Source: Vanessa cardui
Taxonomy: Eukaryota > Arthropoda > Insecta > Lepidoptera > Nymphalidae
Assembly: GCF_905220365.1 (NCBI RefSeq)
Contig: NC_061130.1
Location: 1,123,501-1,187,500, forward strand
Length of the DNA stretch: 64,000 nucleotides
Direction of reading: 5' to 3'
A program made the position numbers and the translations under genes. Below are positions 1 through 12,200 of this stretch, piece by piece; position 1 is the first letter of the stretch; each line of letters starts with the position of its first letter. The notes under the pieces were generated by a model. It saw only the letters and a list, made by a program, of their open reading frames with translations, did not search any database and was not told the DNA's origin.

Positions 1-209
1 ATCTATACAGGCTAATATTAACTTATAAGGACTTCTATAAGAATGTTCTGTGTAGATCTAGTACTGAATTCATTGACAGTCAACTCATTTGTCCAAAATC
101 CAAGATCCCTGCATCTGTAGCCTTATAAGCTAATGATTAGACAAATGAAGAACTCACTTACTAGATTAGTACAATTGATTAAATCTTTTTTATTGAATAT
201 TATTTTCAG

Positions 210-3200
210 GGTGACATTAATGTGATAGCATCATTTGATAGACGGGGTGATCATGTGTATACTGGGAATGCTAAAGGAAAGATTTTAATTTTAGACTCTC
301 AATCGTTGACAGTCAAAGCTAGTTTTAAAATCACAGTTGGTACATCAAGCACGACTGGAATAAAGAGTATAGAATTTGCTAGACGAGGCGAGTAAGTAAT
401 TACATTGAGTATTTAAATTATTTTCTTGTTCCACGCTAAAGTAAAAACACTGCCTAAGACTTGTTCTATCTATTTTAGTATATGATTAATAAATTTTGTT
501 CAACATTGCATTTGCAGTAAAATGTTGAAATTTTAAGTATTTCTACAGTATAGACAAGAATATGTTTAATATATTGAATAGAAGCAGGAAGTAATGCCAA
601 AAATGTTTTTGATATCTTTAGTACTCTGTTCCAACTATAAGAGCTAGCGCGCACTGGTGATTTTTATCAAGCTATATTATTATTTGACATATTCCTAAAA
701 AAAAGTATTTAGTATATTTTGTATCCATTGTTTCAGTTGTTTTCTAGTGAATACGTCAGATAGAGTAATAAGAGTATATGACACAAAAACTGTATTAAAA
801 TCTGGCATAAACGGAGAACCAGAGCCCATACAGAAGCTACAGGACCTTGTAAACAAGTAAGTCATTTGATCTCATCCCGTATTAACTTAGGTCTTTTACA
901 CGTAATGCCAATGTCTTTGGGTACTGCTGTTACTCCTACTATTTATAAATCCTTCTTACAAATGATTTTAAATTTAGGATAATTCATAGTAATGATTAAG
1001 CTACTAATTAAATTAAATAATATTCTCATTCTCTTCTGTTTCCTGCCTTTATTGAGATGAAATATCATTATTATATCATATAAAGATCATAATTAGTCTA
1101 TACATATAATAAAATTGGACTGTCTACTTATAATATTAAAAAAGACCTTTTTTTACTCAATGCATATTTGTATATGTACTATACCAAAATATTTTTTTTT
1201 TACAATTTTTGTCTGTCTGTTCGTTCCGCTAATCTCAGGAACGTCTGGACCGATTTTGACAGGACTTTCACTGGCAGATAACTGATATAATAAGGAGTAA
1301 CTTAGTCTACAATAATTTATTTTTTGTTATATTCAAACGCGTACAAGGTCTCGGGCACAGCTAGTATTATAAATAAAGATATATTGCTCCAACGATATCA
1401 TGCTTACACCTAAATAAAGTTCACCATCAAGTAAGTTTAAAAAGCCTCATCTCTTCGGCTATTTCTATAATTATTTACAGATTTTCACGTAAGCGCAACC
1501 AAGTTAAAATAATTATAAGTTTATTTTATCACTAGCGACCCGCCCCGGCTTCGCACGGGTGCAATACTGATACTAAACATACTACAGAATTTGTTTGCAT
1601 ACGACATCTCATTATAAACTTCTACAATTATACGCTTTGGCATGTGTACCGTATATACATTCATGTCCACGTAGTAGAAAAATTACAAACAGACGACGAC
1701 GTCCGCGTGGCGTGGGAAATTTGCAAAACGCAACGCAACATACACCCGATCAAGTACCAGTATAAGCTGACCCCCAATTCATATTGACAACCATATCAGA
1801 AAGAGCTCAACTTAAGTTGGGCGCTTATATTTCCAAAACTTTATATTATTTGCGTATAAAAGCAAGTAGCCTAAGTTACGCCTTAGTACATAACCTACCC
1901 GCCAATGAAAGTCCTGTTCAAATCGGCCCAACCGTTCCAGAGATTACCCGGAACAAACAGACAGACAGACAGACAAAAATTCAAAAAATGTGTGTTTTGG
2001 TATGTGTACCGTATATAAAGACAAATGCATGTATCAGAAAGCGGTTATTTTAATATTACAAACAGACACTCCAATTTATTTATTTATATGGATTATTGAT
2101 ACAATTGCTTAAAAATAGAAATGTTATGAGTCCAGGTAAGTTAGGTTAGATTAGATATTTAAATAGTAATTAGTGAAAATACCATACTTAAGTTAAAATA
2201 ACAGCCTGTAAATGTCCTCCCCCTCTTGCGGAGACTAACTGCAGAAAAGAGCAGCTGAGCAGCTAGTCTACACTAATAATATAAAGAGGAAAACTTTGTT
2301 TGTTTGGTTGTAATGAATAGGCTCAAAAACTACCGGACCGATTTTAAAAATTCTTTCACCATTCGAAAGCTAAATTAATCCCGCATAACATAGGCTAAAT
2401 TTTATTTAAAAAAAAAAATAGGGTTCCGTAAGATATTTTGGGTTTTTCGGACAAAAAAGGAAAAAATCTACCAAAAAAGTTGATTTTTTGCGTATGATGC
2501 CTAAACTATAAATGTTCTAACTCCGGTCCTTAGAGGTCATAATGGCCTGCGACCCTAAGAACCTCATCAGATTCGTGGCTGATGTTGGTCTGGCTGAGGT
2601 GTTGTGATCACGAATTTGAGGTTTATCACAATAGATACAAGCGCCGGTTGCAGTAATTCTTCAAATATGACCGTGCCTCAGCAGGATATTAAAAGACTGA
2701 TTATGAACCGTTATCTACGCGGGCGAAGCCGCGGGCGACCGCTAGTAGCATATAAAAGTCATCATTGGTAATGAAATCACTGATATGGTATTGATGCTAA
2801 GACTAAATACTTTGTCAACAGGACAACGTGGAAGAAGTGTTGCTTCTCTGGCGACGGCGAGTACATCTGCGCGGGCTCGGCGCGCCAGCACGCGCTATAC
2901 GTGTGGGAGAAGTCCATAGGGAACCTCGTCAAGATCCTGCACGGCACCAAGGGAGAGCTGCTTCTCGACGTCGTGTGGCACCCCATCCGACCCATCATAG
3001 CCAGCATCAGCGCTGGTACGTGGGAAACACCACAATCAGTGTTTTTTTTTTTTTTTTTTAAAGTACAACGTCCACAGGCTCGCAGATGCCCGTGCCTTTT
3101 CTTTACATTTTATATTCAATTACATTTTGGCGTTTTATATTTATACTAAACATCAGCAGATCTTCGCTGGAAATCATTTTTGTCGTCTTCTTGGGAGACG

Positions 3201-6200
3201 TGGCCCACACTGATTTTTTTTTTTTTTTATTATTAAATAATATATACTAATGTATAATAAATAATATATAAATAATATATAGCAGCACAATCAGTGTTGC
3301 CAATTTTATTTTTTTGGAAGATCGTATTTTGCCAACATTTAAAGGAAAAAAGTAGTACGTAATGAAATTTCAATAAAGGGAAGCAAAAATAAGTACACCA
3401 AGAACTGAAAATTGTCGAACATGAATCAACAAATAACCTTGCAAAAGGATTGTATATTTTGCGTACGACATCAATTAATCGATCGTACATCGCTCAAGAG
3501 CCAAAAAGGTCGTATAAATACGATTTAACTCGTACGGTTGGCAACATTGCACCACATACGTTTTACAGACGATTATAATAGACTATTTGACTGGTTTTTT
3601 ATTATTTAGAAATCCATTTTATATTATTTAGTAGAGGTTAAGGATTACCATTAAAATTTGATTTTTTTATTTCTAGTACATATTTGCCGAAAAATATCAT
3701 TTTATAAATTCCATATTTAAATAACGCGCGAAAACGCTACTTGGACAATATAGCGCTGCAATTGGGTCGGTGACTTCACTTTGCTGTATTTTTATCTGTG
3801 GTACATGTAGTAGAAAAGCAAGGTTTACAAGAAAGTGACTTAATCATAAGCCCGGCCAGCGTTTTGTGTCACGTGAAAAACGTTTGAATAAATGCATTTT
3901 TATTGATTTTTTAATAAATTAAGTATTATTTTCAACTTTCGTTAGTAAATATCCTTTTTTAAACTTAAAGGCTCTTGAGGGCCTTCATCAGGACGGTCCA
4001 TTGTAGTTAAACTTGATTCGGTCACAGGCGTGGTATGTCGAAAATAAAGGCACTTTTGATAATAATCAACGTTCTATTTATCACAATGTCTTTAAAAAAA
4101 TATAGCGTCTTCTAAGCGATTTAATTAAATTAAAATCACTGGACGTAAGCGATCCGTCGTTGTCGATCGTACAGCCAGCCTATATTTTCAAAAAGTGACA
4201 ATCACGGATGACAATCATAAGATGGCCGCCCACAACGACGTTTCACTAGAGTGTTGCCACCACAGTTGGGTTGCCACTCTCGTCCTTACAAATTCCAACA
4301 TTGAATGAAATTAACATAGACATCGAACGACATAGAACGCGCTCGAGGCGCCGTCACGGCCGGACTGACATTCGCCCGTCCTCGGGCGATCACGAGTATC
4401 TGCAATGAGCAAACACACATTATCACATACGATGTAAATAAGCACCGCAATCATCCGGCTCGTCCACCCTGACTTTAAACTTCTGATCATATTACACACA
4501 AGTTCACACAACACTCTAAACAGTGAATATTAAAATGAAAAGACTTCCGTCACAGACCGGACAAATGCGTATTACCGATCAGCCATATTATAAATTGTGC
4601 TGTATCAGAAAGCACCGTCCTCTCGACTGTGACGTAGGAACAAAATGCGTCCTTCCGACTAGGCACCCGTGCTTAGACCGGACAACATTTAAAAGTACTC
4701 AACACAAACCGGACCGGACAAATGCGTCCTTTCGACCATGTACCTAGACATGGACCGGACAACACCGTCCTTTCGACCGATTTTATTACGGATCGGAAGA
4801 GTACGTCCTTTCGAACACGCAAGCAAGCGTGGACCGGACAATACAATTCCCTGAACTAAATACTACAGAAAAATATCTTATCGTGCGTCCTTTCGAATCA
4901 CAAGCCTGTGAAACCGGACAACACAATAACAACTAAAGTACCTGTTTAGTGCAATCAGATGTGCAGATTATATTACCAATTACGAATGATGAACCTCCAC
5001 ATCTACTATCTCTTCACGATGAGATTCATCTTCGGAGTCGTCGCTCATAGTCTCTGATTGTGCTGTTAAAGTTGTGGACCCTGCAGTCAAGGTATCACTA
5101 TGAGCAGACAATGTATCAGAATCGTCGTTCTGGTATCCGTCTAACTGTTCATCGTTATCGCCCGCCGTCATGGCCTCATTCTCGTTTAACATGCTAAAGG
5201 CCACCTCGGTTAGCCCTTCATGTCCTCTCGGTACTAAACGTAAGTTCTCGTGAGAATATTTGAATGTTCTACTAGAGCCAGTGATACTTTTCAACTCGTA
5301 ACGGTCGTTTTCAAGGACATTGGTAATTACAAACGGTCCTCTAAATTTACGGTCTAGCTTGGTTTGATTTCGTTCAGAACTTTTAACAAACACAAAGTCT
5401 CCTTTCGAAAATGGTTTGATAGTGGCACGACCACGATTAAAACGTACAGTATCAGCTTTGGCAGCCTTTTCTATATTTTTGGAAGCCTCTGCGCGGATGG
5501 ACTCAATATCTAACCTTTGGCTTTGTTCATTCCCATATGTTAGTTTAGAAATCCCTAATGGTTGTGCGCAAGCTCCAGTAAGAAGTTCAGTTGGAGTATA
5601 TTTTGTAACAGTTGACCTGGTACTGTTTAAAGCCAGCTGCACATTACCTAACTCATCTCGCCAGTTTTTATTCGGGTCATTTTCAATAATCGTTAACAAA
5701 GATTTTAGGGTCCGCATCACACGTTCTACCTGGCCGTTAGCCCGGCTCGAACCTGTGGCGATAAAGTGAAGCTGGATATTGTTATCAGCACAAAACGCTT
5801 TAAAGTCGGTGCTTATATAACAGTGACCTTGGTCGGCTATAACACGTTTTGGAGCTCCGAATAGATAGACTGCCTTTTTAAGAGCGTTAACAGCGCTAGC
5901 CGCATCAAGAGAAGTTGTGTGTTCCAGTAGTACATATTTAGTGAACGAGTCAATAATTACTGAACAGTATTCTTTTTGATCGCTTTTACCACTCAATTTA
6001 CCGGTGAAATCTATATGTAGCGTATGCCATGGCACAGCGACTTTAGGGATTGGGTGAAGTCGAACTGGTTGGGCACCCGATGGTCCCTTAGATGCTTTAC
6101 ATACTATGCATGAGTCTACAAATCGTCGCACGCATTTAGACATTTCGGGGAACCAATACAACTCGTAGATTTTATCTAGGGTCTTATCCGGGCCTAAGTG

Positions 6201-9200
6201 TTGAATTTCCGAATGAATATGATTAATAAGCGTCCAAATCAAAGATCGCGGTACAATAGGAAGCCAAGAGACAGCTTTATTCCGGCATATTTTGCGATAA
6301 AGTATTCCGTTCCTAACGTCATATGTATCCGCAACGGCTTGAGGCAATTCTTTGTTACAAAATTTAGATATAAGGTCCTGAATTTCACTGTCTCGTTTCT
6401 GTTCGACAGATAACCAACCTTCATGCAACTCTACAAATTTTACCGATTTTGAAACGATATTTTTACTCTGTACAGATTTCGAAGCATCTACCCCCACTTT
6501 ACTTTGTTCCGGATCCAGTTGCAGATTACGTGATAAATAATCCGCGTGTTCCATTTTCTTGCCTTCGCGGTATACGATATCGAAATCGTAAGCTTGTAAA
6601 ATAGCCCACCAACGGTGCACACGCGGTGTAAGGTCCACTTTAGACTTTGAGGCCTTAAGAGAATTGCAGTCAGTGTACACTGTAAATTTACGGCCATAGA
6701 GGTAATGGCGGAAATGCTCGATAGCTCGTACGACCGCGAGTGTCTCGAGCTCGTAAGAATGATATCGAGACTCCACCTCGGTCGTGCGACGACTAAAGTA
6801 CGCTACCACATGTGGCATATTATCCCTTTTCTGAATAACGATGGCGCCGTAACCCTCACTACTGGCATCACAATGAAGCTCTACAGGCAGGTTATGATCA
6901 AAAATAGTTAACACGGGTTCTGACGTCAGAATCTGAATAATTGATTGACGGATTTCTTCGTGATTTTCCGTCCACTTAATACCACCTTTGAGTCTGGTTA
7001 AAGGATACAGAGGACCTACAATCCGCGAGAAATTTGGTATAAATTTCCGAAAGTAGGACGCCAGACCTAAAAATTGGCGTACATGAGTGGCGGTTTTTGG
7101 AGCGGGTGCATTTGCTAATGCCTGTATTTTTAGCGAATTTGGTCTGACCTCCCCAGATTGGATAGCATATCCCAAGTAATCGACTTTATTTTTCATGAAC
7201 TTGCATTTTCTTATGTTAAGTGAAAATCCAGCCCGAGCCAAAGCTTCTAATACCTGTTCAAGACGACGCAGCCCTTCAATTATGTTTGAGGAATAACATA
7301 GTACGTCATCCATGTACACAAGCGGCTTGTCTTTTAAATCTTTGAACGCGTTATTAATGCATCGCTGATAGACGGAAGGTGCATTTCGCAGCCCAAAAGG
7401 CATAGCGAGGTATTCGTATTGCCCTTCGGGCGTAACGAACGCAGTTTTTTCCACGGATTCAGGATGAATTGGGATCTGGTGAAAACCAGCCGCCATGTCC
7501 AAAGATGAAAAGAAGTATGCTCCCGAAAGCTGGTCTATCTGATCATCGATAAGTGGCAAGGGATAATGTTCAGGGCGTGTATTGGAATTTAACTCCCGAT
7601 AATCAACACACATTCGGTCGGTGTTGTCCTTCTTTTTAACCAATATTATCGGGCTTGCAAAAGGAGATGAACTTTCCCGAATGATTCCCGCGTCTAATAG
7701 CTCCTGAACCTTCTCCCTTATCACTTGTTTTTCCGGAGGTGATAATCTGTAAGGACTTCGCTGTACTATCTTATTAGGATCTATAAGGTTATTTTCCATT
7801 TGCCCTGTATTAACACGTTTAGTAGGATTGCCTTTAACAAAATGGTTAGCATATTTGAGCAAGATAGACAGAAGTGCTTCTTTTTCTTTGCCTACTAAAT
7901 CAGTATCTACGGTCTCAAAATTAATACCAGTCGTTTTGTGCTCACAAGCGTTGGTCTTTTCATTTTTTACAATACAAAGATTATCATGGTCTATTTCAAC
8001 ACGCACGCCGTGTTCGAAAATATCGCTACCTATTATTACAGACTCTGTAATATAATCGTCTGGGACGATATGAAATAGAAGTGTCACTGCGAACCACTAA
8101 TCTGAACTAAACTTAAAATTTGTGTTGTACATTCTATATTGGAGCTCCCTATGCCATTCAAATAAACCAAACTCTTACGCTCAGTACCATTAAACCGCGA
8201 GGAAATACTTTCTTTTAGTAAAGAGCAAGATGATCCACATCCACATCCATATCAAATAGAAAACAAAATTTCTCACCAGATGACACACTAAGGGTACCTC
8301 TCGATACTCTATGCTCACAGATGTTGACCTCCTTCACTGCAGTTCCACCACTCTTCCTCTCTGGGCACCCCGTTGACACGTGACCCGGTTTTCCACACGA
8401 GAAACAAATTGGCGATGTTGATTTTTCTTATGATGACGATGAGTTTTCAACTGATTTTGAAGAGCCCGGTTCTGGACGAGGTCTTTTACAATCTATTATT
8501 CTATGGCCAGGAACTCCACATCTATGACACTTTCCGTTAAACTTTGTATCGTTCAATCGAGGTTTCTTCGAATCAGCTGGGTACTGATCATCATTAGAGT
8601 CAAGGCGTCTTTTCAAAGTAACACCACCGAGTATGCGGAATAGTTGTGCTCGGGTAGTGATAGCATGAGAATTCAGCTCACGACGAATCAGGTGATCTTT
8701 CAAGCTCAACACAGATATAACGACCCGGCGATAACCTCCTCTGGCATTTCAACTTTGGGTATATTTTCTATTAGATTCCACAAACGCATAGTTGCCTCAC
8801 TCGCTGTTTCCTTTACTCCCAATTGGAAGCGCATTATATCGTCAAAATAGTCCTGGATCAATTTGGGCTTCGAAAACTTTGCGAGAAGAATTTGTTTCAT
8901 AGTGTCCCATGTCAAATCTTCCAATCGTACCTTAGTCAAACAAGTTGCAGCACGTCCCTTTAAAGCGCTTGTCAATGCCACTAAAAGTTCAACTCCATTT
9001 AAGTTTTTCGCTTTTACAATTATCTCCGAGACACGACACCATCCCTCGATGTCAGCGTCAACATCATCAGGGTTAAACTGGACCAAATGCACTGTATTCG
9101 ACATAGCTGAAGCTGCTGTGGTTGCATGAGGCGCTGGTGAAGTTGTAGCCAACAAGCGAGTCAACAAAGCTTCCATGGTACTCAAAAGTTTACTACCGCT

Positions 9201-12200
9201 GGTCTCATCACTTGCCTCTTTTCGATCTCCGCATCCCACTTCTGATAAAGGCTCTTGAGGGCCTTCATCAGGACGGTCCATTGTAGTTAAACTTGATTCG
9301 GTCACAGGCGTGGTATGTCGAAAATAAAGGCACTTTTGATAATAATCAACGTTCTATTTATCACAATGTCTTTAACAAAAAAATAGCGTCTTCTAAGCGA
9401 TTTAATTAAATTAAAATCACTGGACGTAAGCGATCCGTCGTTGTCGATCGTACAGCCAGCCTATATTTTCAAAAAGTGACAATCACGGATGACAATCATA
9501 AGATGGCCGCCCACAACGACGTTTCACTAGAGTGTTGCCACCACAGTTGGGTTGCCACTCTCGTCCTTACAAATTCCAACATTGAATGAAATTAACATAG
9601 ACATCGATACTAGATGGCTCGGTCTAACATTTAACTTAACTTAAAAAAAAAGGTAAATTTAGAACGCGCTCGAGGCGCCGTCAAACTCATAATATACACT
9701 GATTACAATAATTCACAATTTATTTTTCGCTTCGTCAAATAGCCTATTCAGTAGAACAAACATATATAATATAAACTGACGACCTCCGTGGTCGAGTAGT
9801 ATGTACACCGGGATCATTCTATGGGTATGCCACTCCGAGGTCCCGGGTTCGATTCCCGGCGGAGGCGATGTAGAAAATGTTCATAAAATGTGTAAGTTGT
9901 TTGGGTCTGGGTGTTTGTGGTAACGTCGTTGCTTCTGATTTTCCATAACACAAGGGCTTTAGCTACTTACATTGGGATCAGAGTAATGTATGTGATGTTG
10001 ACCAATATTTATTTATTTATATATAATTCATGCTTTTTTAAATTATTTAGAATTAGTGAGAACCAAGTAATAACATCTAAGAACATTTTTAACAATTATT
10101 TTTGGGCCCTCTGCCCTAAGTCATCCTATTAAATCTGGTTGTCTATGGTTTGTGGTATACCTAAATACATACAAAATCTTTATCATATGACCATAGCAAT
10201 CACTAATAAATTCATAGGTAAAGCAATACAGTAATGAGTCGAGATGGCCCAGTGGTTAGAACGCGTGCATCTTAACCGATGATTGCGGGTTCAAACCCAG
10301 GCAAGCACCGCTGTTTCATGTGCTTAATTTGTCTTTATTATTCATCTCGTGCTCAGCGGTGAAGGAAAACATCTGCATGTGAAAAAATTCATAGAAATTC
10401 TGCCACATGTGTATTCCACCAACCCGCATTGGAACAGCGTGGTGGAATATGTTCTAAACCTTCTCCTCCAAGGGAGAGGAGGCCTTTAGCCCAGCAGTGG
10501 GAATTTACAGGCTGTTGTTGTTGTTGCGAGTGGTTCGGTCGTAAAAGAGCAACAGACAAATGGAGTTACTTTCACATTTATAATATTAGTATAAATTGGA
10601 GTGCCTGGTTGTCATATTAAAATTACCGCATTTTACTTAATGGATATGTACGTAAACGGTACATATACTAAAATAACATTTTGTGTTACAATACAAGCAA
10701 TACAAGCCTAGTTTGATTATTATATAATTCGAGACCAAGTCTGATTCGAAGCATATGTTCCCCCAGGGGTTGTATCAATCTGGGCACAGAATCAAGTGGA
10801 GAATTGGTCGGCCTTCGCGCCGGACTTCAAGGAGCTCGACGAAAACGTGGAGTACGAGGAGCGGGAGAGTGAGTTCGACGTCGAAGACGAAGACCGCTCC
10901 GTGGACCAGGCCGGCGAGAGTCGCCATGACGAGGAACTGGAAGTGAGTGGTTTGGTGGCAACACTGATTTATTTTTTATATTTTATTTATTTATTTTGAC
11001 GACCTCCATGGTCGAGTGGTGTGTACACCGGTTTTCATGGGTACGCCACTCTGAGGCCCCGGGTTCGATTCCCGGCCGAGTCGATGTAGATTACCATTAG
11101 TTTTCTATGTTGTCTTGGGTCTGGGTGTTTGTGGTACCGTCGTTACTTCTGATTTCCATAACACAAGTGCTTCAGCTACTTACATTGGGATCGGAGTAAT
11201 GTATGTGATGTTGTCTCATATATATTTATATATACAGTGTAAACTCTATATAACGACACTGAACGGACTGTGCATTTTATGGCGTTATAGAGAGTGGTCG
11301 TTAAATGAAGAGAAGAAAAATCAGAATTCGCAAAAAAACAGTTTATTTTAGTCTATTGTTAGTAGTTATGTACAAAAAATATATATCTTATTTGAACGAT
11401 ATTGCGTATACTCTGTTATTTTTGTGTGACGCCTTTTGCTGCACCAGTAATTTTGTTGTCTATTTTTAATTATTTTATTTATATCTGATATAAAGAAAGT
11501 AATTTTCTTGTTTTCGGAACTTCTTTAACTCTCGGTGGAGGCTCAAGCTCATCCGTCTCATCTTCTTCATCTCTTTGTTCTTGAACCTCAGTTTTTCTTA
11601 CTGAATCCAAAATTTCTATGTCTGTGAGTGACGCCGTTGTAAGCAAACAGTTGTTTACTTCGATGTAGGTTTGAAAATTTACCGTATTTCCTGCCATGAT
11701 GACCTGCTAAATCCACTCATTTAATGGAAGGTCGTCGTCGCTATCAAACTCAAGTTCTGTTTCCACCTCCTCAATCGTAGAATACATATGATAACGTTGC
11801 AATCCGTGACTCCTACTTATTAGGCATGGTCACAGTCTACACGTGCAAGCAATCCCAATTTGTAAACAAATGAAGAAAGTTCCTAATGCGTGGTGCCGAC
11901 AAAAGAGTTTATTGAGGGCTAGAATAATAGAACGACAAAAAAAAAGTACACAGATGCGCAGTTTTTTCTAATTTTAGCAACTTAAAAGGTACTTTTTCTT
12001 TCTCAATTGTTTTCGTTATTGAGAGTGGGTGTGATGCTATGTAGAGTGTATCATTGTATGGAATACAAGCTAAACCAACTAAAACCAATTGATTTCGACG
12101 CTTTAGAGAGTTTGTCGTTAAATCGAGTGACGTTACATGGAGTTTACACTGTATTTATTTAGTGTACAGCAATGATATTCAAATAAACAGATACGTTATA

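Larger units (their letters stand above)
3966..9682 (-). mobile_element. Ty3/gypsy LTR retrotransposon, nearly complete, gag-protease damaged
   Basis: A 5.7-kb element lies antisense in Rbbp5 intron 3. Its limits come from the matching repeats 3966-4355 and 9246-9682, flanked by the 5-bp duplication AAACT (3961-3965 and 9683-9687). The uninterrupted target is preserved at 44330. The order on the minus strand is 5' LTR, gag with CCHC knuckles, a degraded protease region, an open RT-RNase H-integrase frame, a stem-loop array, then the 3' LTR. No envelope gene is seen. The LTRs do not show TG...CA ends. The two LTRs are almost identical apart from indels near the U3 end, so the insertion is fairly recent, but gag and protease carry frame breaks. 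Confidence 0.9.

Noticed and set aside
3966..9682. Infectious errantivirus
   Set aside because: No envelope frame, and the gag and protease regions are frame-broken.
9777..9860. tRNA gene with GGTTCGATTCCCGG
   Set aside because: Head of SINE family B, with a second copy at 10997 and the same non-tRNA body.
10236..10315. tRNA gene
   Set aside because: A- and B-box-like sequence is present, but it is the head of a SINE repeated about a dozen times; no proper cloverleaf or terminator.
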